Positions 34,073-45,500 of a stretch of DNA of 64,000 nucleotides are shown here, piece by piece (within the stretch, counting starts at the first letter, position 1; each line of letters begins with the position of its first letter). The translations under genes were made by a program, and so were the position numbers. The notes under the pieces are model-generated. The model saw nothing but the letters and a program-made list of their open reading frames with translations. It was not told where the DNA came from and made no database searches. The DNA lies in the NCBI GenBank assembly GCA_009767595.1, contig VSDK01027860.1:147570-211569 (forward strand). The letters are read 5' to 3'. The stretch comes from Symbiodinium kawagutii (Eukaryota; Sar; Dinophyceae; Suessiales; Symbiodiniaceae).

Positions 34073-37000
34073 CCAAAATTGATGGAACAATGACCGTAAC
34101 GCTGGTGGCCCGGTGGCTAGTTGGTGGCTGGTGGTCACACTGATGGCTGGTGGGCTATAATGTATATATATATATATATAAATTATATAAATATAAATAT
34201 AGCAAAAAAATGCATAGCTTTAGTCTTTAATAGACTTGACTCGACTCGACTAGACTATAAATCTTTAATGAGATACTGTATTATGAATTCTGTCTCAAAC
34301 TCAATGATTCAGTGCAACTACAAGACAGCCATGGGCCACAGTCGCCGGTCACAAACTCAGATCTGTCCACTGGCACTGGCATAGATAGCCAAAGACCCCT
34401 CAGATTTGCAAAGGTGCCACAATGCATAGATAGCCAAAGCCCCGCAGCAACTCTGATTGAAAGAATTTCCTGTCCATGGTCAGGGTCCAGAACCATCATC
34501 TGAAAGATTGAAAGTGTGGTCTGAGTCTGATCTGAATCTGAACTCTGAAGTCTCTGAAATCTGAAAGCGTGATTGGTTTCACAGTTTCACTGAGTCTGAG
34601 TCAGAGCCTTGAAATTGTAGTGTGTTGATGTTGAGTTGAGTTGTGTTTGTACTCTGTCATGGTCACTGGCTCAGCTACACAAACTGATCCAGCGCTCATT
34701 CACCGAACTCGCAAACACGGGCCTGCCATCCGGCGAAGGCTTGTCTGGGGCACTTGATCGAAGGAAATGGGCGCTGCCTCAAAGCCTGCTTTTCGCCACA
34801 AAGGTTCCCACACTGGAACCAATTGTGCTCCAATCAACTCCTGACGCGCCCCATCGGTCCAGCCGCTGGGTGCTTTGAATGGCCACGCAAATCACCATGA
34901 AATTCAGTCCTTTGGGATGTATGGTCGCTGTGCTCTCATCGACCACCTTAGTAGATCACCACAACAACACGAAGGTCTGTCAGCAGCCAGCAGCTGTCAG
35001 CAATTCAAAGTTATGTCAGTTATGTCACTGTTTGTTTGTTTGCTTGTTTGTTTGGCTGTCTGTTCGAAATTCGAAATAAAAAATATCATTAAAAAATAAA
35101 ATACAAATTACAAATACAAAATACAATACAATAATACAATACAAACAAATTTCATTTTTTTCAAATTACAAATTTTACATAACTAATTTAACTTACTAGG
35201 TTAGAGTTAGATTAGATTAGACTAGATGCTTCTTGCGGCTTCAGGTAAAACAAATGTGTTGTCGAATTTCAACCTCATCACTTCATTTGTCCTGTCTGAC
35301 CGTCTGATCCTGTGGTCTATCCTTTGGCTAAGGCACATATGGCTCACCGATGCCAACAGGCAAGGCATTTGTGTCCCAAGGTGGGGCATCAGCAAAGGGT
35401 TCTGGTCCAAATTGATTGCAACATCACTGTCACTGCGCTGGATGGCATCTCCTTAGGTTCGCGCCCAAAGCTAAGCTAAGAAGTTTCAATGAAATGAAAT
35501 CTGAACCACACTCACTTACTCAGTCCACCCCACAGGTTCAAACATTGGACCAAAACTCCCAACAACTCAAGAATGGACAAGCCACGCACCCAGCCAAACT
35601 GGGATGCCATATCCAGATGGCTTTTGGCTGAAGGCGGCAAAAGGTCGATGAAATCGCTGTGAGCGCCTTTCATGGCAACTGAAGCAAGGCACTTGCGGTA
35701 AAGTTCCACCTGGCAGGCAAGCAGCAAGGCAGGAAATAAAACTAGGGTTTAGTTTAGTTTAGGCTTGGGGTTACATCGCTGTTTGCTGCCGCAATGCCAC
35801 TTATTGTTCACCGCACCAAAGCTGAACCTGCCTCCTCATCTGGTGCTTGGAGGAACGCGCCAGCATGCAAAGCGACTCTGCTTGCACGTAGAACCTTCAA
35901 ATCAAGATCTCCTCCATGTGGACCGACCCCATCGTAGGGCAGATCAAGAGACCAATCATTTCGAACCTGAGTTGTAGTCGCAATCACAATTGCAATTTGT
36001 TTGCCGGGGCGTCCAGCAGTGGACAAAAATCAAGTTTGCAGCTTGCCAGATTGCAAAAATCACAAGTGACAGTGACAGTCGTGGCAGTGGCAGGGGCACG
36101 AACTATGAAGTCAGCACCATTTGCCATCTGTCTAAATTCAAATGTTTGCTGCCTAGTCGCAATAGCGTCATAGCTCCGGCCACGTTTAATTGGCACACCA
36201 AAATCGATGGGGGAAATTGCGCAGTGGTAGGCCGAGTGTGTTTCACCGATGATCCTCTGGAAGATAGATGATGGAAATTTCAAGGTGCACTCGTGGATGA
36301 ATAGCTTCGGGCGCACGATCTTGACTATGGCAAACATGATGGCTGCAAGCAATGTCCACTGACCACTCCAGCCTTCACGCTTCCCCATTGTGGACCAGCT
36401 CTTGCATATAGAACCGCAAATCATGATCACGTTTTCAACTTCAGCAATGTCAGCAAGATTCACCTGTCAACAAGTCAACGAGTCAATCCCTTGTTCCGCC
36501 TGCTGCCACCCACTCACCCAGAAAATGACAAAATCAAATTTATTTCAACCATGGACTCATGGACCATGGACATGGGCCATCAACCAACTCAGCTCCAAGT
36601 ATCAATCCAAAATCAATCGATACACATACACACTACACCTTCTAATCTTCAATGAAATTTGCCACATGCCATTGCCATGCCATGCCATCATGCCACATGT
36701 CTCATGACGCCTGACGGCACCAAACTTTCCGAGCCTCAGAGCCCACAGATCCTTCCATTGCTTTCACGATGGTATTCAAATTGCCTCTCTTTGAGATGCA
36801 ATCCACCAAGTCGACCAACACAGTCTCTCCAATCACCTCAATCTTGCGCTTCAACTCGTCTTCTTGCTCTTTCAACTTTTTAAGGTTGGTGTTGTTGTTG
36901 GACTTCTCCGTGGCTGACTTCGTTTTCTTATCCTTCGTATTGCCTGAGCCTTTCTTCTTCTGCTCTTTTGCCTTGGCCCGTTTTTCCTTCAACTTTTCAA

Positions 37001-40000
37001 TTTGTTCACAGATCTTGTTCCTCTCGACGCCAGCTTTCTCACAAATCTGGCGGCATTCGTTAACGCCTTGGTTGCCCAAATGAAAATCTGAAAGCTAAAC
37101 CAAAGGTACCCAAACAAGTACAAGCAAACAAAACCAAATTAACCCAATTAAAATAAAAACTAAGACTAAGACTGTGACTACAACTAAACTGACCGGACCG
37201 GACCTTAACTAAACACACAATTGATAGCAAAGTCACACTTCACATCGAGGAATCTCATCAGGTCGCTGATGATGAAGCGAGGCTTATTGTGATGTTGAGA
37301 GAGGACTTGTTGGCAGTGAGAATCAGAGTCACATGCAAGGACGTGAGTTGGTCGGCGAGGCGGCTTCAGACCCACCTCCTTGCACTTCCGTTCCACTGCT
37401 AGAAAAACTTGTTCTAGACATAATTCAGCGCCTCCCAAGCCAGAGAACAGAGAAACTGTGTGGATGTTGTCCAGGTTGTCACGAGCGCGCCTCAGACCCT
37501 CAACACCACTTTCAGCAAACAACTTCTCCACATACCTGAAATGAAGAGCGAATAGATCAGCTGGTTCTTTGGGAGAATCATCATCAGGACCCTCATGATG
37601 GCAACTAGCGAACATGTCTCCCAGCTCCTGTGACTGATGTAATTAACATCAGATTCAGATCAGTCTGTCAACAAAAGAAATGCTTCTCTGACTCTGACTG
37701 ACTGATAAAACAGGCGATGCAAAACAAGTCAATGTCTCAACAACATGATGTGACAATGGGCAGGTGTCATTTCTGAGTTGGGCAACTTCAGAGTCGGAGT
37801 CCTCCTCTTTGTATTCTTGGCTGGCAAGAATTTGATGCTCCTGCTTCTCTGGAGATACTTCAACTTCCCCACTGCAGCCTGCATCTTAAGCGTCCTCGCC
37901 TTCAGCATCACTGGAAGAACTTGAAGATGAACTGCTTGATGGAACGGACAGGTCAGGTAGTTTTGGCGCCAGGTCTGACTGGTGTGATCTTTGGGTCGCT
38001 GGCTTTGGCTGTTTCCTCTGTCCCCTCGCCTTTGGTTTTGCTTGGGCTCTTTTCTTGGCGGCTGCGGTTGGCTTTTGCTGTGAAGCCGCGCGCTTTGTCT
38101 TGCTCTTGGCAACTTTCATAGCAGGCGCTTTCATTGCCTTCATTGCCTTCATTGCCTTCAGTACCTTCATTGCTTTCATTGCTTTCATTGGCTGTTTAGG
38201 TTTCGCTGGGCGTCTCTTCCGCGTCCCTGCCGATGGCGGTGAGGCTGATGCATTTGAGATACTCTGCCCTTCCTTTGCCTTTGTCAAGGTCATCGCCATG
38301 TCGGGCGACGTCCACGGCAGCAACTACCAACTTTGAAACCGGACCACAAGATTTTGGGCCAGTGGCCAGTGGCGGAAGTGGTTGATTTGGAAATGTTGAT
38401 AATCTAGAATCTAGATGGCACGTTGAACTGGGAACTTGTGCAATTGGCCGTAGCAATCCCAGCCACCCAGCATGGAAAACTTTCAAAATAACTTGAAATG
38501 AATCAATGAATGATGGCTGTTTGTCTGACTCTGGCCCACTGGCAAAGGAAAACTATTTCAGTTCCCAACTCCCAACGGTCCAGCAATAAATTCAATCCAC
38601 TCCAGTCCAGCAATCATTCCAACGCGACACCGCCAAACCAAAGAAAGATTGAGGATAGGAGAGGAGAGAGAAGGTCGGTGTAAGTGAAAAGTGGAATCGT
38701 AACCGCCGTAACCTAACAAATAAAAAGGGTGTCTTGGAGAATTGCAGACAGACTGCAGGAATAAAACAGACTGGTGAAAAACACTAAACTCAACTCTGGA
38801 CTGAAATCGCAAAATAGGTTCAATTTGTTCTTCTTTAAAACTTTCAAATCACAAAAAAACAAGTGAACGAAAATATCAAAACAAACTTCTCCAAGTTCAG
38901 CTGAGTTTGGAGAAAAGGTTGGCGAAAATCAAAAATTCTCCAAACTCAGTTGAGTTTGGAGAAAAGGTTGGAGAAAATCAAAAATTCTCCAAACTCAGCT
39001 GAGTTTGGAGAAAAGGTTGGCGAAAATGGAGAATTCTCCAAACTCAGCTGAGTTTGGAGAAAAGGTTGGCGAAAATCAAAAATTCTCCAAACTCAGTTGA
39101 GTTTGGAGAAAAGGTTGGAGAAAATCAAAAATTCTCCAAACTCAGCTGAGTTTGGAGAAAAGGCTGGCGAAAATCAAAATTTCTCCGAAGTCAGCTGAGT
39201 TTGGCGAAAAGGTTGGAGAAAATCAAAAAATCTCCAAACTCGGCTGAGTTTGGAGAAAAGGTTGGCGAAAATCAAAAATTCTCCAAACTCAGCTGAGTTT
39301 GAAGAAAAGGTTGGCGAAAATCAAAATTTCTCCAAAGTCAGCTGAGTTTGGCGAAAAGGTTGGAGAAAACGGAGAATTCTCCAAACTCAGCTGAGTTTGG
39401 AGAAAAGGTTTGAGAAAACGGAAAATTCTCCAAACTCAGCTGAGTTTGGAGAATTTCAGCTGAGTTTGGAGAATTCTCCAAACTCAAAAAACTTGTATTT
39501 TTTGAGGTGTGGAACGCATATTTTCTCCATCAAAATAGGTGCGGAACGCATATTTTCTCCATCAAAACTGGTGTGGAACGCATATTCAGTTTCTGTTTCA
39601 CCTGAGTTTGGAGAATTTTCCGTTTTCTCCAACCTTTTCTCCAAACTCAGCTGAGTTTGGAGAAATCCCCGTTTTCGCCAACCTTTTCTCCAAACTCAGC
39701 TGAGTTTGGAGAATTCTCCGTTTTCGCCAACCTTTTCTCCAAACTCAGCTGAGTTTGGAGAATTCTCCATTTTCGCCAACCTTTTCTCCAAACTCAGCTG
39801 AGTTTGGAGAATTCTCCATTTTCGCCAACCTTTTCTCCAAACTCAGCTGAGTTTGGAGAATTCTCCATTTTCGCCAACCTTTTCTCCAAACTCAGCTGAG
39901 TTTGGAGAATTCTCCATTTTCGCCAACATTTTCTCCAAACTCAGCTGAGTTTGGAGAATTCTCCGTTTTCGCCAACCTTTTCTCCAAACTCAGCTGAGTT

Positions 40001-41803
40001 TGGAGAATTCTCCGTTTTCTCCAACCTTTTCTCCAAACTCAGCTGACTTTGGAGAAATTTTGATTTTCGCCAACCTTTTCTCCAAACTCAGCTGAAACTG
40101 TGATTTTCTCCAACCTTTCTCCAAACTCAGTTGACTTTGGAAACGTTTTGGTTTTTCCTCAACTTCTCAACCTTAAGCTTGTGACTCTCTTTCCAATCTG
40201 ATTTTTTTTCATTTTCTTTTTTTCTTTTACTTTTTACTTTTTACTGTATCAGTATCTTTTTCTTTTCTCTAAACTCACTCAGCCTCAAGTGGCTGAAGAA
40301 AGCAATCACTGGACTGGGCCTTCAAACCTTTCAACCTTTCCATCTTCCAACCAACGAAGAAGTTCATCTCAATGAGTCTCATAGTCTCATAGTCTCATGT
40401 CATATCATGCCCGGTCATGCCTCTGACAAATAATTGAATTATGACTCCTGGCCCTCACGGCCTCACGGCAAAACAGCATTTTCTCAGCATTGCGCGTGCC
40501 ATCCACGGTTCAGTGGCCAGCCATGAAGCTGTCACCCACACAATGACCAAATCAAAAAAACTGGACTGCAATGACTGCAAGTTCTAAGTCTGATCAGCAG
40601 CTCAGAGCCCAGATTCCAAAATCAACTGCGTCTGCAGTCTGCGACTGGTGGCATCTGTCCCACTCTATCCTTGGCCACCATTAGTCTCGGTGGCTGCCTG
40701 TCCGGCCTGTCCATTTCCATTATTGCTACCCACCCTGGGGCTTCGGCTCCTAGCCCTGTGCTGGTCTTCCTTGGGTCGCAGGTGGCATGCCGAATGTTTT
40801 TGCTCACAACTCACAACCCAAAGCAAACGTTGAGTGAACTCACAAATTATGTAAAGCTGCTTGGGCTGGGTCCTGGGATGGAGGGGTGAATGAGATGTGA
40901 AAATCATTTCATTTTAACTGCCATGACTGCCACGCATATGATGCATCATATGAATCAATGATATGTTAAACTTCAAAATGAAATATGGAAGCACAGGAAG
41001 CACCCGGTCACACAGTAGCAGTCTGCGCCGGCCAACTGATTCAATAATTCATTTCTCAAATCAGAAACTCAGCAAAAATGATTGACCAAACCAAACCAGA
41101 CAGAGAGAGTGAGAGAGGCAAGGCAAGTTACGTCCTGTGGTACTTCACATCCTTCAATTGCTCGTAGCTCTTCTCGCCTGTCGCCAAGGCGTCCACCTTC
41201 GGAAGGAATGATTTGACAAACTGACAAGAAAGCTGAAAGCAGGCAGCGCGTGACTCAGTGAACAAGAACCAAGAAAACAGAAATCTAGAGAATCTAGAGT
41301 GCTGTACACTGTGCTGTACAGTGCAATGCAACGGCAACCCAAAAATTAATGAAGCGCAATGCAACGGCCATCTTGTCTCAATCGGAAATCCCAACCTTCG
41401 CTTCCAGAGATGCCAAGCGCCCTGTCATCCCATCGATGAGTGCTCGCTGGGAGCCGATCACGTCTCTGGTGAGATGAATCATCTCGACAAGGATGAGTTC
41501 AGGGCTAGCAAAGCCTTCATTGTCCAAAAGGTCTGGCTGTGGCTGTCCCTGTGGTCCTAATTGCCTGGAGGGCCTAGGCCCTATCGTCATGGGTTGCCTC
41601 CCACAATGCGCTGGTCCTGGTTGGTTAGCAGGCCGCGGCCCTGGTGGGACTGGTTGGTTGGCAGGCGGCCCTGGTTGGCCAGCAGGCTGATCCATCTCAA
41701 CTAGATTGAGCGAAGCAGGGACCGAGCAAGGAGCTTCTAGCAGCTGAACTCCAAATGGCAGCTGCTGGCTGGTGATAGTCGCAATCAGATTGTCCGTGGT
41801 CAT
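33640..41803 (-). CDS. Gene 3: cytosine-C5 DNA methyltransferase-like, multi-exon
   Basis: Best-supported enzyme in the middle of the window. It should methylate cytosine C5 in DNA using S-adenosylmethionine, if active. Proposed start is Met 41,803, with a Pro/Gly/Gln-rich region to about 41,390. Then come 41,225-41,134 (FVKSFLPKVDALATGEKSYE), possibly an exon at 40,785-40,670, and the 38,323-37,886 exon with KAMKAMK repeats. The catalytic domain runs from 37,615 to about 34,290. Motif I is TVSLFSGLGGAEL, with ACDSD after it. The 37,080-36,750 exon is a Lys/Glu coiled coil inserted between motifs II and IV. In the 36,463-36,080 exon motif IV is GSICKSWSTMG (Cys kept, Pro lost), motif VI is FIHEC (Glu kept) and motif VIII is IDFGVPIKRGRSY. 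Then follow INLDQNP near 35,400, LRRMAG near 34,715 and SMHCG near 34,420 (motif X). Exons at 34,072-33,640 may extend the C-terminus. Confidence 0.65.
34379..34440. repeat. 16-bp direct repeat spanning methyltransferase motif X exon
   Basis: GCATAGATAGCCAAAG occurs at 34,379 and again at 34,425, about 46 bp apart. On the minus strand this duplicates the codons leading into SMHCG. Confidence 0.85.
36080..36463 (-). CDS. Methyltransferase catalytic exon (motifs IV, VI, VIII)
   Basis: This exon carries the nucleophile region. MICGSICKSWSTMGKREGWS aligns to the PCxxWSxxG loop of C5 methyltransferases, with the catalytic Cys and the WS pair present but the first Pro replaced by Ile. RPKLFIHECTLKFP aligns to the ENV motif, with the Glu retained and Asn replaced by His. 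PIDFGVPIKRGRSY aligns to motif VIII, with one Arg kept. Retention of Cys and Glu argues that catalysis is possible. Loss of the flanking Pro and Asn argues for a divergent subfamily. Confidence 0.72.
37205..37615 (-). CDS. Methyltransferase SAM-binding exon (motifs I-II)
   Basis: It opens with an acidic, helical leader (KEPADLFALHFRYVEKLF). HTVSLFSGLGGAELCLEQVF follows, which is motif I with the FxGxGG glycine loop for S-adenosylmethionine, then VLACDSDSHCQQVLSQH, the acidic motif II strand end. The exon seems to end at CTCGAT/GTGAAG near 37,225. Motif III (ISDLMRFLD) is also visible. Confidence 0.75.
   Translation of the reverse strand: MFASCHHEGPDDDSPKEPADLFALHFRYVEKLFAESGVEGLRRARDNLDNIHTVSLFSGLGGAELCLEQVFLAVERKCKEVGLKPPRRPTHVLACDSDSHCQQVLSQHHNKPRFIISDLMRFLDVKCDFAINCVFS
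37720..38323 (-). CDS. Lys/Ala/Met-repeat and Ser-rich exon with an in-frame stop
   Basis: A strongly basic stretch with KAMKAMK repeats at about 38,190-38,110, then QKPTAAAKKRAQAKPKARG and a run of Ser ending DAEGEDA. A TAA stop at 37,886-37,888 follows. The same frame then continues beyond it for about 55 codons with matching acidic character (GEVEVSPEKQEHQILASQEY). It lies 5' of the methyltransferase domain on the same strand. It could be the N-terminal tail of that enzyme or the end of a separate gene. Basic KAM repeats like these suggest nucleic-acid binding. Confidence 0.5.
38886..40150. repeat. Palindromic satellite forming a 1.25-kb inverted repeat
   Basis: About 22-23 copies of a roughly 49 bp unit. 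Each unit has a perfect palindrome centred on CCAAACTCAGCTGAGTTTGG (extended to 28 bp by flanking TTCT and AGAA) plus an asymmetric 20-23 bp spacer. In the left half (about 38,886-39,480) the spacer reads AAGGTTGGCGAAAATCAAAA. In the right half (about 39,600-40,150) it is the reverse complement, reading TTTTCGCCAACCTT. The whole array is therefore one large inverted repeat. The centre (39,500-39,598) holds three copies of a ~32 bp unit containing GGAACGCATATTTTCTCC. It sits in what I read as an intron of gene 3. Open frames on either strand across it (for example NSPNSAEFGE) are repeat products. Confidence 0.95.
40150..41130 (-). other. Intron-like stretch with one possible exon
   Basis: T-rich sequence follows the palindromic array. 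A GC-rich patch at 40,785-40,670 reads PKEDQHRARSRSPRVGSNNG in one frame and TSTGLGAEAPGWVAIMEMDR in another. An exon is possible but the frame is unresolved. The rest shows nothing I can assign. Confidence 0.35.
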
Positions 41804-42133
41804 ATCTTAAGTCTTAATAACTGGAGATCTTACTTGCCATATGCCATATGCCATAACATCTGCTATACTTTCATATTGTCCCGATGCCAAAATGACGAGT
41901 CCATACAACAGCCAATGAAGCAGTGAAGTGTGTCATGCCGCATGCCTGTGAGTCAGTGAGTCAAAATTGCGGATTGCTGAAATCAATGCCAATGCCAAAC
42001 CCATCGATGTCACTCAATTCTGTGAGATGTTCACAACATCGACGCCGACGTGACTGTCAATGAGTCAAACAGTCTGGTCATTTGTAACAGCCAGAGTCAC
42101 ACTCTGCGTCACAACCAGCACCAGCAGTAATGC

Positions 42134-42466
42134 TTACTGGCACTTGCTGGCTGGCTGATGATCAAGAAGCATCACTCGTGCAGCACCAGTGAATACAATG
42201 TCGTTGCTGTTAACAATTTGAACAAGTGAGTGACAGTGACAGTGTCTGACAGTGACACATTTCATTCTGGTGAACTTCGGTGAACTGCCGAGTCCCATTC
42301 CGCCAGCCCCTGAATGATCATGGTAGGTGGCCAGCCGCCAGCGGTGGTGACCTAAAATCACGCTGCCCATCTGCCTGAACCCCAGGACCACTTGTGGGTC
42401 CTGGCTCGATGATACAACGTCAGTGTCAGTAACCAGTACATTATCCACTGCATACTTGCAAATCAA
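42134..42466 (-). CDS. Short coding patch between genes 1 and 3
   Basis: The frame contains SSQDPQVVLGFRQMGSVILG then HHRWRLATYHDHSGAGGMGL. It lies just after the stop of gene 1 and before the proposed start of gene 3. It may be a 5' exon of gene 3 or a chance frame. Stop-free length is modest. Confidence 0.28.
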   Translation of the reverse strand: MICKYAVDNVLVTDTDVVSSSQDPQVVLGFRQMGSVILGHHRWRLATYHDHSGAGGMGLGSSPKFTRMKCVTVRHCHCHSLVQIVNSNDIVFTGAARVMLLDHQPASKCQ

Positions 42467-42535
42467 ATCTCATGAATCTTAATCAAACTTATTGGCTTTT
42501 TGCGTCAACATCTGGTAATGCAGCACATACACCAT

Positions 42536-45500
42536 TTAAGCAGCATGATCCAAAGCCCCAGGCAATTCTACTTCCCTGCCTCTTGCAGGGGCCATGCGGT
42601 TCATGATTGCTTTCAGCTCATCTACAGTCTTCAAGGAGGAGTCATCAGCAGGCATATTGTATCTCCAGCAATGAGCCTTCCAGATTCCAAAACAAAGCAA
42701 ATAAGTTCAACATCAAATTCAAATCAAATCAACTTCCCTGCACCGCAAAATGCAAAATATTCATAAATTAGCAAATTGTAAATTGTAAATAGTAAATTTC
42801 ATTTCATTTGTTTAAAAAAACATGTTTTCTTTTCTGCGCAAACTCTGCTTTGCTCTGATTTGGATGCAAGTTGCATCTCTGGTGTTGTGCTTGTAGGCTT
42901 CGGTGCACCACGTCATCAATCTTCTTAGTGCCCTCTCCTCTGTTGGCATATTGATCTGTATGCTCTTGCTACCTTAACTTGGGGCACTGAGAAATGAATT
43001 GGAACTTGAATGTCTGCAGTCTGCAGGACACAACTGCAATGGACACGATACGTCTGGTCAGTAATGTGACATGAGTGACATGTAAAGCCGATGGACGGCA
43101 CGCAGGATTCACTTTGGCTGGCATGTTGGAATGAAAGTCGTACATGTACATGTTACATGTCATGCAATTATCATCATTTGATTTGATTTGGTCTATAGTT
43201 GGACTCAGGTCTTAAAATCCTGTTGGTTGGATGGTGTAATCCCCGTTGACAGTTGACATGATATATATTGATTAGTGGCGGCGGCGGTGGCGGATATGAA
43301 TCCTCTGACAAGTTGCAGTTGTCATTGTGCACAGGACACAAAACCGTCCAGGACGGTACTCGATCTGGATAAAGAATGGAGTCATCCTGTCGGTACTTGA
43401 TAAAGAATGGTCCGAAGTCAAAGGATTTTTCATGGATGGCGTTTCGCCTTTTGTTCGGTTGCGCCCGTCTGGCAAGAGCTGGCAGTCTTTCCACTGGTGC
43501 TGGAATTGGCGGTGGAGGAGGTGGCCGCGGGTCATCCTCCAGAGCATCTCTGCCATCTGGAATTTCTGGACCTGGATCTGGACCATGTTGATCGTCCTCG
43601 TTGTTCTGACCAGGAAGTGGAAGTTCCCCTTGCGCAGGATGATCAGCTACTTCTCCGGTTTCTGTTTCATGTTCCTTTCCGGGCTCGTCATCTCTCTCCC
43701 CCTCCGGCCAAAGTGGGTCATCGTCAAGCTCCTCTTCCTCGCCCATTTCGAAGCTGTGTCCTTCTTCCTCTTCTTCTTCACATGTTGAAGCACCTTCCTC
43801 GTCAGCTTCACCTTGCGAGCGCTGCACAAGCAACCAAATTAAGAGCAGTGAGGCTTCAAGGAGAAAATTGAACTTTTGTGACTCATGACTCAATACTCTC
43901 TGCACTTTCTGGATTCTGGATTGGGATTATGGATTATGGTTTAAACAAAACAAAACACAAACATTGACATAACGCAACTGCAACACAACACAAATAACGA
44001 AAAGTAAAAAGTCAAGTCCGAGTCCAGTCAAGTCAAAAAGTTATAAGTATGATGAATGATGTATTAGTATCTGAGCCAATCTGAGCAAGAAAAAAAAACA
44101 CGATCAATCATCATCAATGAATCGATGAATGAATGAATGAATCAATCAATCAATCAATCAATCAAGCAAGCAGTGAAATTGATCAAAATTCAAAATCATT
44201 ATTTCTGGAACCCAGGGCCCCTGGGCACTGGGCCCTGTGCCTCCTTGCATCTCCACGGCGACATCTTCATCTCCTACCAACCCATCATCTCTAACCATAT
44301 TGCCGATGTCAATGCCGCCAGTAGCAGGCTGCTTCCCAAGCAACGATTTGTAGAAGTTTGCTGGCTTGTTGGGCTCTATTTGCGCAAACCTCACGGTCAA
44401 AATTGCGGTAAAACTCTGACAAGTTAAATACTGTTTACCAGGTCCACAGGTAAAACTGAACTCAATGATCAATGATTGACCAAATAATATTGAAATTGAA
44501 ATTGAACCTTATAAGCCTGAATGCACACGCAATTTAATTTAAACTGTATTCAGCAGTTCAACAGTTCAACAACAGTTGTTTCCTCGAAACTGAGTTCAAG
44601 AAGCCCCTCGTCGGAAGAATGAAGTAAAGCCTTGTAGTACGACTCACACTGGAAATGGTATATGCCAGACACTCCATCACGGCCCAAGATTTCTTGATGA
44701 CATAGAAGCGCAAGAAGATAGAGCCGCTGGGGTATGCCTTTGGTGTAGAAAACCTTCTCGGATCCTGAAGATGAGACCCCTGACGAATCCTGACGAAGTA
44801 CTTACCGAGAATCAGCGCAGGACTGAAGAACTGGTCTGGTGATTGACTGGCTGGCTTCAAAACAAAAACTTGCCTTAGTGTGTTGAGTCTGAGAAACCGA
44901 TCGAAAAGGGAGGGTGCGTTTTCTTTTTCTTCACCGTGTCAGACTTTTGCTCACGCCACTGCTTCGTCTTGAGGGACAGCAGCAGCTCGAAGCATGTCGC
45001 TTGTTCCAAAGGGGTATCGCTTCGTCTGGTGAACACATTCCAGGGAAACTGCAGCGTCATACAAATCCGAATGTGTTCCAAGAGTTTCTTGGACAATTGC
45101 CAAGCAGATCCAGTCGGCAGCAATTCAGTTTCAAATTCTTTGACCCAGCCTTTGTCTGCCAACGTTTTCAGTGCGGATTTTTCCTGCGCGCTGTAGCTTG
45201 CGGAAGACTCGAATTCAGTGTGCCCTTCCACCGCTTTGGATTCTAAGAAGCTTTGTACCAATTGCCGTTGAGTCGAGCTTTCCAATTCCTTCATCAATTG
45301 TCCTGGCCAGCCATTCATTCAATCCAAATAATCCAACTATATTGTCAATTGCACAGCGCCTTTGAATACAGACTATAATTCAAATGAAACAAGATTGGTA
45401 GTTGGAACAAAATCATACGACCACTCGACAGGAATGGACCCGGACCCCGACCCCAGTCACAATTGAATTGCCTTGGTCAAATTCCATTGTAGAGCTCAAA

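Noticed and set aside
39397-39654. Mirror-image open frames on both strands (NSPNSAEFGE-type)
   Set aside because: Products of the palindromic satellite. Identical frames on both strands are expected from palindromes.
38886-40150. CRISPR-like array (regular palindromic repeats with spacers)
   Set aside because: The spacers are nearly identical to each other and invert at the centre. There are no cas genes, and the context is eukaryotic.
43327-43871. Plus-strand frames of about 153 codons
   Set aside because: Antisense to the acidic Pro-rich exon of gene 1. The minus frame has coherent composition and continues into neighbouring exons.
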